Source of the DNA: Phoma sp. XZ068
Lineage: Eukaryota; Ascomycota; Dothideomycetes; Pleosporales; Didymellaceae
NCBI GenBank assembly: GCA_004835665.1
Contig: RBKR01000023.1
Span: 744,001 to 808,000, forward strand
DNA length: 64,000 nt
Direction of reading: 5' to 3'
Shown here: piece by piece, positions 9,508-21,185 of the stretch
Layout: each line of letters begins with the position of its first letter
Numbering within the stretch: position 1 is the first letter of the stretch
Notes under the pieces: generated by a model
Database searches by the model: none
What the model was told of the DNA's origin: nothing
Seen by the model: only the letters and a program-made list of their open reading frames with translations
Position numbers and translations under genes: made by a program

Positions 9508-12417
9508 CTACGACTTTTCGTCCTCCTTCCGCTCGTTCTCCGTCAGCGGAGTCATCTCTTCCTCTGCGGCCACATCGTCGCCGAGCAGATCGTCCAGAAG
9601 CGCATCGGCCTCTTGTTCCTGCATCTTGGATTTGGAGGCCTTCCTGTCTTCCTCGGCTTCGGTCTGTGCTTCGTCCATGGCGGTATCTGCCTCGGCCGCA
9701 GGCGCATCGCCGTCGAGTCTCGATACGAGGCGAGCATCGGCTGCGTTGTCGTCGAGGAAGGTCTGCGTCTCTTCGTAGGACTCGACATTGTCCTGGTCCT
9801 CAATGGAATCAAGATTCTGAGCAGGCTCTGTTTGCTCATCCTGCGCTTCGTCTTGAGCCACCTCGTCGTTCGGTACTTCATCTTGACCTTCACCCTCGCG
9901 GAGTGCGGCTCGGCGCTGCTTCCTTGCACTGTGGTCGTTCCTGGGGAGTACGAACTGCCTTGGAGGCTGTGTCTGCGCTCCCGCCTGAGTGATGTAATCC
10001 ACCATGTGCACACACTTGGTAGCGAAGTCACGGATCTGGGTCTCATGATCATTGCCTTGGAGTTTCTCGCAGTACGCACTCAGCGCACCACCCTTGCCGC
10101 CCAGCTTGCCGGACTGCATGGTGCTGTAGGAGATTTGTGTGTTCAGGAGTCTGCCTGTGACGCTTTGTCGGAATTGAATACCAGAGAAGAGGTACTTGAC
10201 AGATGCCATGCCGGTTGCATCAGAGGGAAAGCCGGGGATCGTCCATTTGGGGATGTCGATGATGAGTGATGGCGCGTAAAGGCGTCCGCCACTCTCGATA
10301 TTCTGGCGCACAGCTTCTGACCACTCTTCTACGTTCTTGTCGTGATGACTCTTGCTACTGAACCTCAAGCGTCCGTATCGGTAGAACCGAATGTCAGCCG
10401 CTTGGTCGGGAAGTATAACATCATGCACACGCTCTTGGAATCCGAGACTGAGCTTGTGGAGAGTGGGTCTGTTGCCATCACGGCCGGTGCGGACTTGAAT
10501 GTGAAGCTTGGGAAAGTCTGGACCGATCGTGGCTTCAAGGCCCTTCTGATTCGGTGAAGGGATGAAGTCGTACAGCAAGGCAGGCGCTTCTGTCCGGGAA
10601 AGGTTCTGGAATTCTGATGAAGCTAATAAGCTTCCCAGACCCGGGATCGAAGGCTGGAATGGTGATCGTGAAGGATCTGCGGCAGCCTCGACAACCTTAT
10701 TCGGGTTAGACAACTCTAGAGAAAAGAGGGCCTGTCCAAAGTCGGCCGACACTTTGTACTCCGGCTCTAGAGCCCAGTACCCGGTCTGTCTGTTTCGAGG
10801 TGTCGATTCTGACCCAGTGAAAGTTCCATCAAACGGAGGTCGCATGAGAGACACGACCCTGTTCACCATGCTGTGCGTGCTTTGTTCGAGTTGTGGCTTA
10901 GAAACACCCTCCTGAGGCTTGTCCTGCTCTTCAGTTGTGGTGTCAGCCGAGCGGGCAATTGGCAGCGCCCAGCGACCCAGGCTGAGGTTTCGATAATTGT
11001 AGTCGAGTGTTTTCGAGTCGTGGAAAGCCGGCAACAGATAACTCCTGTCCTTCGCTGCATCCAGTCTTTGAGTGTCAATGGTACGCGTTGCGGACGCTTT
11101 GAAGGGTAAGAGTCTGACAAGAGTTCTTTTCGCCTCCGCAACAGAAGTCTCGTTCAGCCCATGGATTTTCAACTGTACGTGGTGAGCATTGTACAATACA
11201 TTGAGTCGATGAAACGTACTGTGTAATTGTCGGATGCAACAATGTCAGTGCCTGTCAGGAATGACACGTATTCAGCGGGGAGGGAGGCAGCTAGATTGGT
11301 GGTGGACGATAGCCTGGCCTCGTCAAGCTGCCCTATCCAGCGTTTTAGGTCGAGCGACTTTGTACGCGCTTTGCTGAGGGCTTCTTCGACATCGTTGGCA
11401 GTGTATTCAGCCGTGTTCTTGTCCGCCGTAATACGGAGCACGTTAGTAGGCCAATGTATTTCCACCTTGGCATTCCTGATCTTCGCGATGCGGGTGAGGT
11501 GACTACTATCGCCTACAACCATGTTAGCTCCTAGCCCAGGGCCGCAAACACATATGCATACCTCCAGCTTGCAGAAGTTTAAGCTCCCACTCCTTCAGTC
11601 TGAGCTCCAGCTCCCCGGGAGCCTCGAGCTCCTCAAGCAGCTCCAGCTTCCACACGTCTCGAAGGATCTTGTCGACCAGAGTCGCTTTGCGTATGCTCTT
11701 GGCCTTCTGTCTAGGCTTGTTGACAGTCTCGACGCCCGGTAGTCGCTTTTCAATGCTCGTTGTAGTTGGATGCCACTCGCTCCGTTTCGTTGCCTTGACA
11801 GTAGCTTTGACGACCTTGTACAAGGTCTCCTGCTTGATGCTCTTTGCTGACGAATAGTAATGTGAGAGTTGTACCGTCGTGAAGCCGCGGGTCAAGGCGG
11901 CGACCAGCTTCACGAAGTTGGCGGTCGTAACGTAGTGCGGCTCGTCTGGGTTGCCTCGAGCCGGGCGCAAGCTTTCAAGCTGCTTCTCGACATCCTCCTG
12001 GGTGGCTGGTGCGCTGTCCTGCTGAAGAGAAGAGAGAATGTCCGGAACACTGATAGGCTCGAAGGCTTCCGGCTGTTCTTTAAGGCGTTGCTCGGGCGTT
12101 GGAGCTTCATTAAGCACCAAAATGTCGGCCTCTTCATCCATGCGCTTCATGCCCAGTTTCGCCTTCCTCTGCCTAACAAGCTTGCCCTTGCGCATGTATT
12201 CCTTTGAGATTCGCAGAGGCCTGTTGGCCACATCCGCCTGGGCGGGCACCTCACCCGGTATGAGCGGTGCGGACTCGTCTGCGGCATCGCGGCGGCGTGC
12301 GGACGACGAAAAGCTGGCGAGCGACGGTTGACGAGGAGGCGCACATGTTCGCGGGCGCGCAAGCTTGAGCTCACATCGGAGGCATACAAATGCACTAGAA
12401 GCACGGGGCGCAAGCAT
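9508..12417 (-). CDS. SLS1-family mitochondrial inner-membrane-associated protein
   Basis: Three exons: 12417-11562, 11512-11220 and 11172-9508, about 937 residues. Introns are 49 nt (GTATGC...GTAG) and 47 nt (GTACGT...ACAG). I start at the ATG at 12417 because it opens a convincing mitochondrial presequence (MLAPRASSAFVCLRCELKLA...SLASFSSSARRR); an in-frame ATG at 12567 would add 50 residues. The body matches the fungal SLS1 / mitochondrial inner-membrane-bound regulator family: a KILRDVWKLEL helix, then a folded beta-rich region, then a long acidic Glu/Asp/Gln tail. Yeast SLS1 couples mitochondrial transcription to translation at the inner membrane. The same role here is inference, since this fungal branch is divergent. 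It follows the NT-C2 gene on the same strand. Confidence 0.8.
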
Positions 12418-12608
12418 AAGGAACGGACGGGCGAAGCCAGCAGTGTACAATGACGATGGATGCTGCAACGCGGTCCAGAGATGGGAGATAACTTTCCCTT
12501 GACCGCCTAGATTCTGCCGGCTTCGTCGCGACCTCACGTGCAACGGCGCGTCAACGTGCACAGCCATTCAAAGTGAAGATAGTCCTTTCCATTGCTTTTC
12601 GACTTGAT

Positions 12609-13818
12609 CTATATAGGCCGCTTCCAGCTACACAAGTCTTGCCGCAGCTCAAACTCATCGACCTCGTGGTGAGGGCGATGCCGATTCCGCTCTGCCTCGG
12701 CCTTCATGTGTTGCGCCTGCTGCTCTAAACTCCCTCGACCGCGGACGTGTTGCTTGGGCGGGTCTGAGTGTGCACTCCCGGGTCGCAGTGTATCCTGCGA
12801 CTTGCGGAACAGCCGCCGACTGCCTTGCGTATGCCTCTCATCTCCACTCACAGATGTGCTGCTGTCGCCTGTCGCTGCCATTGTGAAGCGTATGGCGCCG
12901 CGCTGTGGTGAGTATGGCTTTGCCCGATCGCCCCAGCCGTCTCCGCCTGCGAAGATGTCCTCTATGCACTCGTCCGCCTTGAGCTCGCCAGGTTGAGCAG
13001 ACCAATATGCAGCGAGGGTGCGCCTGTACATGTCTTGCAGCTCACTGGCATCCCTCGACTTGCTCGTCAGCGAGGGTGCTGCGCCGCTGTCCTCGAGCTC
13101 TGCCTGCTCGCCAGCCATGATGCCCGCAATGCCGCTGAAGACCTGCGCCGTCTTCAAGGCTGGCGCGATGAAGTTCTTGTCGCCCTCGGTCTGCTGCATG
13201 TATATCCCAAGCTTGAGCGTGCTGTTGATCTTGCTGTTCTGCATGAGGTACCGCCGTGTCACACCCGGATCGTCGCCTTCAGCGGCACCGAACTCGCTCT
13301 GTTCGACGTACTCGGCCAGGTTGAGCCTCACGTTGCCCAGCGTTATGCGCTCGCCTCTCCCAGACCCTCCGTACTCTTGCACCACCTCGAGCTCGATGTA
13401 GCTCTCCTGCAGCATGCCGGTCTTGTCGACCGTGAGCCGGACTGGCAGTGTCACGTCATAGTTGTACTGGACTTTGTGTTCTTTGATCGGGCAGTTGTCT
13501 GTCTTGCCGCGGTGCTCTGCGGCGGTCGAGAGTGGGAGGTGCCATTTCACAAAGCATGTTCCCGAGGTGAGCGGTACGTTGTTGAGGTCGATGATCTAGG
13601 CACGATCAGTTCCATGTGCAGTGCGCCGCAGGCTTGGGGAGGCCCACTCTCAGGTGCAGGTCGAACTTGGGCTGTGTACATATCAGTCAGCTATTCTGGC
13701 AGCGTGCATGGCTTCGTTCTTACACGGCGGTTCTTGGGGACTGGTATCGTGAGCGTTTGCGCCGCAAATGCGACTGAACGCAGCCGCAGCGTAGACATTG
13801 CTCACCGAAGGCCTGCAT
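12609..13818 (-). CDS. NT-C2 (EEIG1/EHBP1 N-terminal C2-like) domain protein
   Basis: Four coding exons: 13818-13806 (13 nt), 13740-13724 (17 nt), 13671-13648 (24 nt) and 13595-12609; 346 residues. The first three exons splice to MQAFVPKNRRPKFDLHLR, which runs into IIDLNNVPLTSGTCFVKWHLP, the opening strands of an NT-C2 domain. The domain covers about residues 10-165 (GRTD/CPIKEHKVQYNY, LELEVVQEYG, LGNVRLNLAEYVE, YLMQNSKINSTLKLGI). The rest is a Ser/Arg-rich tail with likely disorder. NT-C2 proteins act at membranes and in cytoskeleton-linked traffic; no partner can be named from sequence. Micro-exons make the start easy to miss; a naive start would fall inside the domain at KWHLP. Divergent from tad1 across 269 nt. 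Confidence 0.85.
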
Positions 13819-14087
13819 GGTGAAGGGAGAGAGGGGCCGCCCTGTAAGCAAGGGTGGCAGTAGCTGCTGTTTAGCGGTGCTGAGCGTATGACAAGGGTAG
13901 CTGCGATAGAGTTGGCAGGAACGACCTGGAACAGTGAGGGTACGAAAGGCAGGTCCGCGTCCGCATGCGCCGCAAGGTCCGCCACGATCAACCCGTTTCC
14001 GGTCACCCCGGCGTCCCGGCTCCCTCCACTAGAACACCACCGAACGTCAGCCCTGGCCATGACGGCACAGAGTGGACGTGCTACACA

Positions 14088-15534
14088 ATGACGCCCGATG
14101 CAGACGCTGTCACCGACTGTGTCTTATCGACGTTTGAGCAGCTGCCCGACAAGCGCAAGCCGCGACCGCGCAGCGATGGCTCCAGAGAATGGGTGCCGTT
14201 GAGCGCCATTGTCCTGTCCAAGGGTAACCACCCCGCCAACTTCCGAACAAGACTTGTGGCTTATGCTTATCGAATAGCAAAGATGGCAAGCTCGCATGCG
14301 TTTCCCTAGGGTACGTATCGTCTGCATTAGTCTCGCAACTGCAAACATCAGCCAGGATGTCGCTCCATCTATGACTTACCACTTCTGGCACTGGGCTTGA
14401 CATAGTTCCTCTGCTTCGTGTACCATTGCGTCTCCCCCAACTACTTAGCGCTGACATCCAATTAGGACTGGCATGAAATGTCTACCACAGAACAAACTCG
14501 CAGCTGCTGACGGCAACATTCTTCATGACTGGCATGCTGAGGTCGTGGCCATTCGCACCTTCAACCGCTTCTTGCTGGATGAATGCTTGCGAATTTCGAG
14601 CCCTCCCTTCCCAGACTCGGACTTCATCCACCAACGTGCAGCCATAGAAATATCTGAACATGAGCCACAACCATTCACCATCCGTGAAGATGTGCAAATC
14701 CACATGTACTGCTCTGAAGCACCCTGCGGGGATGCCAGCATGGAGCTGACCATGGACGCCCAGGAAGATGCAACCCCATGGACTAGTGCACCACCCATCA
14801 TCACATCTGAAGCTCTACCAGAGAGTGCAGGGGCATTGCGAGGCCGCTCCAACTTCTCCCTCCTCGGTGCCGTCCGCTGCAAACCCTCTCGTCCAGACGC
14901 CCCGCCTACACTCAGCAAGTCTTGCACCGACAAGCTTACTGTAAAACAAGCAACCTCGCTTTTGTCCTCCGTTACATCGACATTGATATCCCCACGGAAT
15001 GCCTATATCCACTCGCTCAACCTTCCAGCTTCGCAGTATGTGCCTGCTGCCTGCGAGCGCGCATTCTCTTGTACAGGCCGGCTACGAGGACTAACCGACG
15101 AGACTATCCAAAGTTGGCGCGGAGGCTACAGGTGGCAGCCTTTCCAAGTTAGACCCACGGAGCGAGAGTTCACATGGAGTCGGCGAAGTGTCGCCGCACA
15201 CGAGAAGGCTGTTGCTAGTAACCTCAGTGCGGTCAGGACGCCCTCGTGGCAGGAAACGCTGATCGGCGGTGTATTACAAGGGAGGAAGCAGATGGATCCG
15301 AGGGGTGCGAGTAAGATCTGCAGGAGAAGTGCGTGGAGTCTTGCTGTGCAGATTGCAGGAATCGCCGGGGCGCCAGCAGTGCTTGAAGTACTCAGAAGAA
15401 GCACGTACAAGGAGGTCAAAGAAGCCGCGCCACTTCAACACCGAAGGGACGTCAAGAAAGCCATCCAGACACAAGCACTAAGCGGCTGGGTGCACAACAC
15501 AGGCGACTCTGACTTCGCCCTCTCATCTTCATAG
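14088..15534 (+). CDS. TAD1: tRNA-specific adenosine deaminase 1 (Tad1)
   Basis: Three exons: 14088-14223, 14283-14310 and 14466-15534; 410 residues. The second exon is 28 nt and supplies DGKLACVSLG, which continues into TGMKCLP. Introns are 59 nt (acceptor CAAAG) and 155 nt. The ADAR-type deaminase domain fills the protein. Zinc and catalytic residues are visible: H78-A-E80 in DWHAEVVAIR, C142 in PCGDAS and C208 in SCTDKL. The family converts A37, next to the anticodon, to inosine in tRNA-Ala of eukaryotes. Compared with yeast Tad1, an insertion between the two Cys ligands is rich in Pro/Ser. It converges closely on the next gene, with 50 nt between stop codons and an AATAAA within that gap. 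Confidence 0.92.
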
Positions 15535-15584
15535 AAAGCCAGCTCTGCCAGCTAGTATAACATCATATCACAAATAAAACACCA

Positions 15585-16940
15585 TCAGACCCCTCTAATC
15601 CCTCCCCCCTCCCTCCCCTCTCTAAACGTTCCCCAAGCGCCTACCCTCCCTCCCCACCGATCCGCAAGAACCTCACACACCCCCACCATCTCAACACCTC
15701 TCCGCTTCCCCCGCTCCCTCCCCCCAGCTTCCGCAAAGTAAACCCTCGCATCCATCGCCCGTCTCGGCATCCCACTCGTCAAAACATGACTATCCGCGTA
15801 CCGACCCATCAAGCCCAGCAGCGCAGGCACAGCAGCTTGAGACGAGAATACCGACGGCGGGGGCGGAGGTTGGGGTGTGTGATTTTGCTGTGGCGCAGGC
15901 GTAGGTGCGTGTGCGTTTTGTAATTGCTGGTTTTGCGGGTGTTGGCGGGCTGGCGATGTGGTGCGCGGTGGGATGCAGGGATTTAGTAGGATGGTGTGGA
16001 GGGCGTGGGTGCGTGTTAGGTTCGTTAAGGTGGTGAGGAAGGTTGTTGCGAGGGTGTTTGCGGAGAGGGTGTCGCGCTTTAGGAGGGGGGTGAGGACGTG
16101 GGCGAGGTTGTCGATGAGGATGAGTTTGAGGGTTGGTTGGGGGTTTTGTTGGTCTGATTGTGTAGGTTGAGGATGTGTTGGTTCTGGTTTTGCGTCTGTC
16201 GGTGGTGTTGCAGTGTCGAAGAGCATCTCGTCGTCTGACGCTTCTATGTCTTCGTCTTCGTCTTCGTCTTCGCTGTCTGCGATTTCTGTCTTTCGTGGCG
16301 GCGATTTATCTTTTTCTGTGACCGTTTCTACCAGTGTGACGACCTGTTCCACGTTCTTCCTTCCTTCTGATACGCTCTCACTTTCTGACTTGATTGCCCG
16401 GCCCTCAAGCCCATCCCTCAACTCACCCACCGCTTCCCTCATACCCACAAAATCGAAAACACGCATTATCCTCACCCGATCCAACGCCTTTGCTGCCACA
16501 TCCTCTTTCTTCTCGGTTACACCTTCACCACTCACTCCCTCCGACTCTTTCTCCAAACGACTTAAAATCTGCGTATACAGCCCCACAACATCAAAGTTGC
16601 CCGTCGTATCAACAACCGCCACCAAACTTTCAGCATGTCTAACCAGACAGTCGACGAGCAGTGCTTTCGCCAGATCGTCCCGCTGGCTGCTCGTCTCGCT
16701 GCTGAGCGCTACCACCCTGCCGCTCGTCAGGATAGTGCCGAGTGCATCGTCGAGACTTTTGACGCCCGTTTGCAAGACATGTGTATCACTCCCGGGTGTC
16801 TCGGTGGTGTTGGAAACGCTTAGGTTCTGGAGTATAGCCTCAAGTGACACCGCGTCGATGAGTGAGGATGCAAGAAGTGGCTCTGCAGGTTTTGCTGGCG
16901 TTCGATTGGGGTGTTGGTGCGGCGTTTGAAGAGTCGCCAT
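15585..16940 (-). CDS. Rad51/RecA-like fungal protein with degenerate P-loop
   Basis: Single exon, 451 residues from the ATG at 16940; another ATG four codons upstream (16952) is possible. A RecA-like core is suggested by TGVKSLDDALG (59-69), a Walker-A position at about 74-92 (SGRVVALSSETSSQRDDLAK) and a Walker-B-like LKLILIDNLAHVL near residue 280. The canonical GxxxxGK[S/T] is absent, so ATP binding is doubtful. Residues about 150-250 are a charged Glu/Asp/Ser insert and about 320-360 are Gln/Pro/His-rich. The closest resemblance is to Rad51 paralogues of the Rad51D/Rdl1 type, which act in homologous recombination as small complexes. I infer that role weakly. Confidence 0.6.
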   Translation of the reverse strand: MATLQTPHQHPNRTPAKPAEPLLASSLIDAVSLEAILQNLSVSNTTETPGSDTHVLQTGVKSLDDALGTILTSGRVVALSSETSSQRDDLAKALLVDCLVRHAESLVAVVDTTGNFDVVGLYTQILSRLEKESEGVSGEGVTEKKEDVAAKALDRVRIMRVFDFVGMREAVGELRDGLEGRAIKSESESVSEGRKNVEQVVTLVETVTEKDKSPPRKTEIADSEDEDEDEDIEASDDEMLFDTATPPTDAKPEPTHPQPTQSDQQNPQPTLKLILIDNLAHVLTPLLKRDTLSANTLATTFLTTLTNLTRTHALHTILLNPCIPPRTTSPARQHPQNQQLQNAHAPTPAPQQNHTPQPPPPPSVFSSQAAVPALLGLMGRYADSHVLTSGMPRRAMDARVYFAEAGGRERGKRRGVEMVGVCEVLADRWGGRVGAWGTFREGREGGGIRGV

Positions 16941-16952
16941 TCCTTCTCGCAT

Positions 16953-17781
16953 GAAGCCTACTCTTGCAAATTGACGACCGTGATGTTGCTCTGACTAGTC
17001 TGGTGTGGCGTAGCTACGGATGCCGTAGGGCTGACACTTTTACTAGCGCGCGACCTAATCAGGCAATGACGATGGATGGAGCGGGACAGCGGCAAGGGAC
17101 AAAGACTCAGGATCGTGGCTGAGGCTCGGAACTCAACCGAAGGGAGCTATCGAATGATCGTCGCCGAGAAGGAGCGATGGGGTTCTTGGCTTCAAGGGGA
17201 AATGGGTTGGGATGATGATGAGATGCAAGGTACCAGGAACAAGGCGCCGGGCTGACGGCCGAGCGAATTGGATGGCGGACCGAAAGGATCGTGGCTGCAG
17301 CAGGCATTCGACGGTCGATGGGTTGCGCAAGACAAACCCTGTACCATTTCGATCCAGAGATTGTCTCGTAAAAGGAGTTGTTGGCAATGTGGGTCAAAAG
17401 TGCCTGCATGGGGAGTGATGTCATTGTAATGTTCGATTGAGCTACATATTCCAAACACGCCATAGTATCACATATGATTTGAGCTTGCTATCCGCTCAAT
17501 CATGCATTAAAAGTTCGCTGTTAAGCGGAAGAAGAAAAGTAACCCCCTTTGGGATGCCTGTTATAGCCCAGAGGAATTGACCAAATATACACGGGAGTAG
17601 TATCCAGACCCTTATCCGATTCCCCAATGTCCAATACGCCTGATGCACATATGAGAAAAGATGCGTTCCGTGAAGATGTGTGACAATGGAAGTAGAAGAA
17701 TGTCTAGGTGGCGCCTAGGAAGAGGTTGCTGCTCCCTGTCAAGGAAGTGGTGTTGAAACGACCTGCGTCATTGACATGCCT
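16953..17781. other. intergenic between two minus-strand genes
   Basis: Promoter of the Rad51-like gene and 3' flank of pal1. Overlapping short frames at 17107-17463 have no family resemblance. Nothing else seen. Confidence 0.4.
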
Positions 17782-19563
17782 TTAACCTTGCCTTCTGCGC
17801 CCGCCTTTGATGCTCTTCATGCGTCCGAGGAAACCAATAGGCTTCGACTCGCCTACCGAGCCTGCGCTATCTGTGGTTACTGCGCGGTGCAGAGGAGCAC
17901 GGGGAGGTGAATCGTCCTTGTTGGCGGAGTCTTTAGGCTGAATCGCGGCACCCTTGCTGTCATAAGCTTTGTTGTACTCGTCGAAGAATGGATTCAGCTC
18001 TGACGCCTTGTTCTGGGCCAAGGGACCGGCACTGTAAGGCCCCTGTGGGCTGGTCTGGCCGCCATAACGGGCCTCAGGAGACTGAATTCGGGGTGCATCG
18101 CCATATTGACGTCTCGGCTGCGAGATGCCGCGGAAGCGCTGAGCAATAGACTTCTTGCGTCCAAGACCGTTAATCTCGTTCGCCCTCTTCTGCTCAAAAT
18201 CCTGCTCGACGGCGGTACGTGACGCTGGCGCACCCTCGAGGAATGTGGATGTGCCCAAACCGTGTGTCTGCTGGCCGTGGACGATGTCTTCGCGGCCCTT
18301 AGGACTGAATTCGCCTTCGGGGCGAAGAGGCTTCTTCCACTCGCTATCTATGCCTCCAAAGTCTGTGAAGCCCTCTGCGCCTCGGCCGTGGATCCTGTCC
18401 AGGTCGATCTTCGAGTTTAGAGGACCGGAGCCACCGAGAGAGTTATTGGCAGATCCTACAGGGAAAGCGTGCATAGGAGCGCGCTGATCCTTCTTTCTAT
18501 TGCGGTGGGGCTGGACTGCATCGTAGGGCCCGTCGTGATGGATCATGCTGGGACCGTAGATACCGGTGACGTCGAGCTTGTCAATCAGATCAAGGCCCTG
18601 AGGCTTGCGCACTTTCTTTGTGCCGCTCGACTTGCCATCCCTCTCTTCCCTTTCCCTGCGACGCTCACGGCGCCTGCGGTCTTCCTTCTCCTGGGCTGCC
18701 TTGTCGATGATGGAGGAGTCAGAGTTTCTGCGTGGGCGGCGCTCACGGCGATCTGGGCTGCTCTGGGTAGGTCGGCGTGGCTCTGGAGGGCCTCGGGGTC
18801 GAGGCGGGCCGCGGGGGGCTCCTCGCTGCCTGTCTCTCTCCTCCTCGTCTGAGCGTGAAGGGCGGTGGCCGACACGGGGGTCGGTGCCGCTACGGTTTGC
18901 CATAGGCCGCGGTGGTGCACGCCGCTTGTCGTCGTCCTCGATTGTGAGGTTCTTCTGTACAAGAGAGGGATAATTAGCAAATTTGGTCACGAAGGATACA
19001 AAGTGCTCCATGGCGTAGAGCAGTAGCTGCGCAGAAGACGGCAGAACAAAAGGCTGTGCTGGCAGGCACGCAAGATGCAGCCAGCCATGTGTGACGGAAT
19101 ACCGCGGGTAGCAGACATGCGCAACGACGGCAAGTGCGGGGGGAGGGACGTACAAAGAGCTCTTCGGCGGCTGAGCCGTTGTTGAAGGTGGACTTTTTGG
19201 GCGAGGCCTTCATCGAGGCGGACATGTCGATGAGGTCAGTCTTCTTGGCCTCCTTGTTGAATTCGGCTTCAAACGTCGACAGGAAGGGATTGCGCGACAT
19301 GGGTCTGCTGGCGGAGCTCGAGCGGTCCGACTGGTTTGCAGGCGAGGGAAAGCCAGGAGAAGTCGCTCTGTTGCGGAAAGGGTTGTTGGAAGACAGGTTG
19401 AGAGAGAGCCCGGGCGACGGACGTCGCTCTGCAGGAGATAAGGTTAGCGGGTGGCAGCAGGAGTGCGATCAGCAAAACCGCCCGGTTTCGTCACAGAATG
19501 CAGCGAGACAGGTGAAACGGGCGCGATAGGGGCCTTACCTGGCATTGACGGCTCCGCGAGCAT
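17782..19563 (-). CDS. PAL1: Pal1 cell-morphology protein
   Basis: Three exons: 19563-19539, 19428-19154 and 18954-17782; 490 residues. Introns are 110 nt (GTAAGG...TGCAG) and 199 nt (GTACGT...TACAG). The N-terminus has two Asn-Pro-Phe motifs (SNNPFRNRA, SRNPFLS), which bind EH domains of endocytic adaptors. A highly charged Arg/Glu/Pro linker follows. Then comes the Pal1 core (LDLIDKLDVTGIYGPSMIHH, DGPYDAVQPHRNRKKDQRAP), the diagnostic block of the family, and a basic C-terminus. In fission yeast Pal1 sits at the cell tips and cortex with Sla2 and is needed for cylindrical shape; a cortical endocytic role is likely here. The first exon is short, so a further upstream start cannot be excluded. 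Confidence 0.9.
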
Positions 19564-20703
19564 GCTGCTCCGCTGTTCAGGAACCCTGCAATAGGCTGCG
19601 ATAATGCCCAATCAAACACGGGAGGCCGGGCGTCTGCAAGTGACGGCCGGTTGGTGACGCGCAAACAATGGCAAATCCTGTTCCTGTGGAATGGTAGACT
19701 CGGAGGCACAATCCAAGTGGGCGTGGTTTCGCAGCACGGGGACGCGCAGCAAATGCACAAAGGGGCGGCGTAAGACTGCGATACTGATGTTGGCGTGTTT
19801 CGCACGGGAGAGGGACGTATTTTGTTCGCTGCCGAAGGAGGGCAAGCGGGGCGTTCTTTAATGGCCGCGTTTGAGGGCGGTGATTTGCGATTAGTGTATG
19901 CCGCGCCTAGTGAATATGCAAGCAAGGCCGTCAGGAGGGACGGCGGCAGCAACGTGGGAGAGCAGAGCGTCGCCGCGAGTTAGTGGGCAGGGCAGCAGTG
20001 GGCTTAAGAAAGGGAGGAACGGGAAATGGGTGATCGAGACAAGCGTCGCTGGGGCAGGAGGGCATGCTAAGGTAGCCGGTCCCTGGCGAGCGTGGCTGCC
20101 GTTCAGTAGGCCTCGTTAGGCGTCTTTGACGCGAGCTGGACGGCGAGAGGGCCGCTGATTCGCACACAGGTCACGAGCGAGCTGCTCCCGGAGGACTCCC
20201 GAAGGGCTAAAGGGCCCAGCTCGACGCCTGTTCCGCGAAAGCAGAGGCTACGACTAATGGCCATGCCCGGTCCTGCGCTGCCGGGCTGCACGTCGCTGTG
20301 GGGTTCGAATGGCGCGGCCCAAGCTGCAGGGCACGAAATTCGTTGTTGCTTGTTCCGCGGCGCCGTCACTGACGCGAACGAACACCGTTGACGGCCAGCA
20401 CCGCTTGCATTGAGACGACCACATCCTCTCGCCAGCGCCAACACGCACTCACCGACCCTGCGTGTCCAATTTCGCCTGCACATCAGCGCCCCATCAGCAA
20501 TCACCGCTACCGCGCAACGCAGACCGCTGAATCGCCCGGACACTGTATCAGGCTAGCTGCCGGCCACTCACAACTGCGGGGAACACCTCGGGACCCTGAG
20601 TTTCATTATTCAAGAGCCTCAGCGCCGATCTGGACGTGCCTGTGCCCTGACCGCACGCAGCGTGTGCACAACTGTCGCAACCACGCCCAACACAAATTTC
20701 ACC
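19564..20703. other. divergent promoter region, pal1 / med31
   Basis: 1.1 kb between head-to-head genes. It contains GC-rich stretches giving chance open frames (for example minus 20103-20543) with no domain. The 100 nt before 20704 are C/A-rich leader. No other element recognised. Confidence 0.45.
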
Positions 20704-21185
20704 ATGGCGGCCCCTAGCACTGCCCTCGAGAGCGCTGACGTACCGCGAACCGGTGGTTACACACGCTTCGAGCTCGAACTCGAGGTTCGTCCCCTTTTCC
20801 GCCGACGTCATGAGCCCCTGGACCGTCTCGATTAACACGCCCCTAGTTCGTGCAGTGTCTTGCGAATCCTGTCTATCTTAATTTTCTGGCCACGCAGAAA
20901 ATGTACGAGAAGCCCGAGTTCGTGGCCTATCTCGGCTACTTGCAGTACTTCAAGGATCCCAAGTACGCAAAGTTCCTACAGTGAGTCCATTCATAGTGTT
21001 GACCGCGTTCGATCCTCGACGGACTTGCTGACTGAAGGTGTGTCTGCAGCCACCCTGGGCCGACGCTCCGTGCGCTAGAGCTGCTGCAACAGGAGCGCTT
21101 TCGCCGCGAGATACTGAACCCTGGCCTCATGCAAAAACTTGTCGTTGAGGGCCAGAGGAATGCGGTGCCAGGCCAGCAAGACTGA
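20704..21185 (+). CDS. MED31: Mediator complex subunit 31 (Med31/Soh1)
   Basis: Three exons: 20704-20784, 20847-20980 and 21050-21185; 116 residues. Splicing joins RFELELE to FVQCLANPVYLNFLA and then to HHPGPTLRALELLQ. The spliced product is a whole Med31: the conserved block YLNFLATQKMYEKPEFVAYL, then GYLQYFKDPKYAKFL, is almost invariant across eukaryotes. Med31 is a small helical subunit of the Mediator middle module and binds the N-terminus of Med7; it contributes to RNA polymerase II initiation. The length is normal for fungi. Introns are 62 and 69 nt. Confidence 0.96.
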
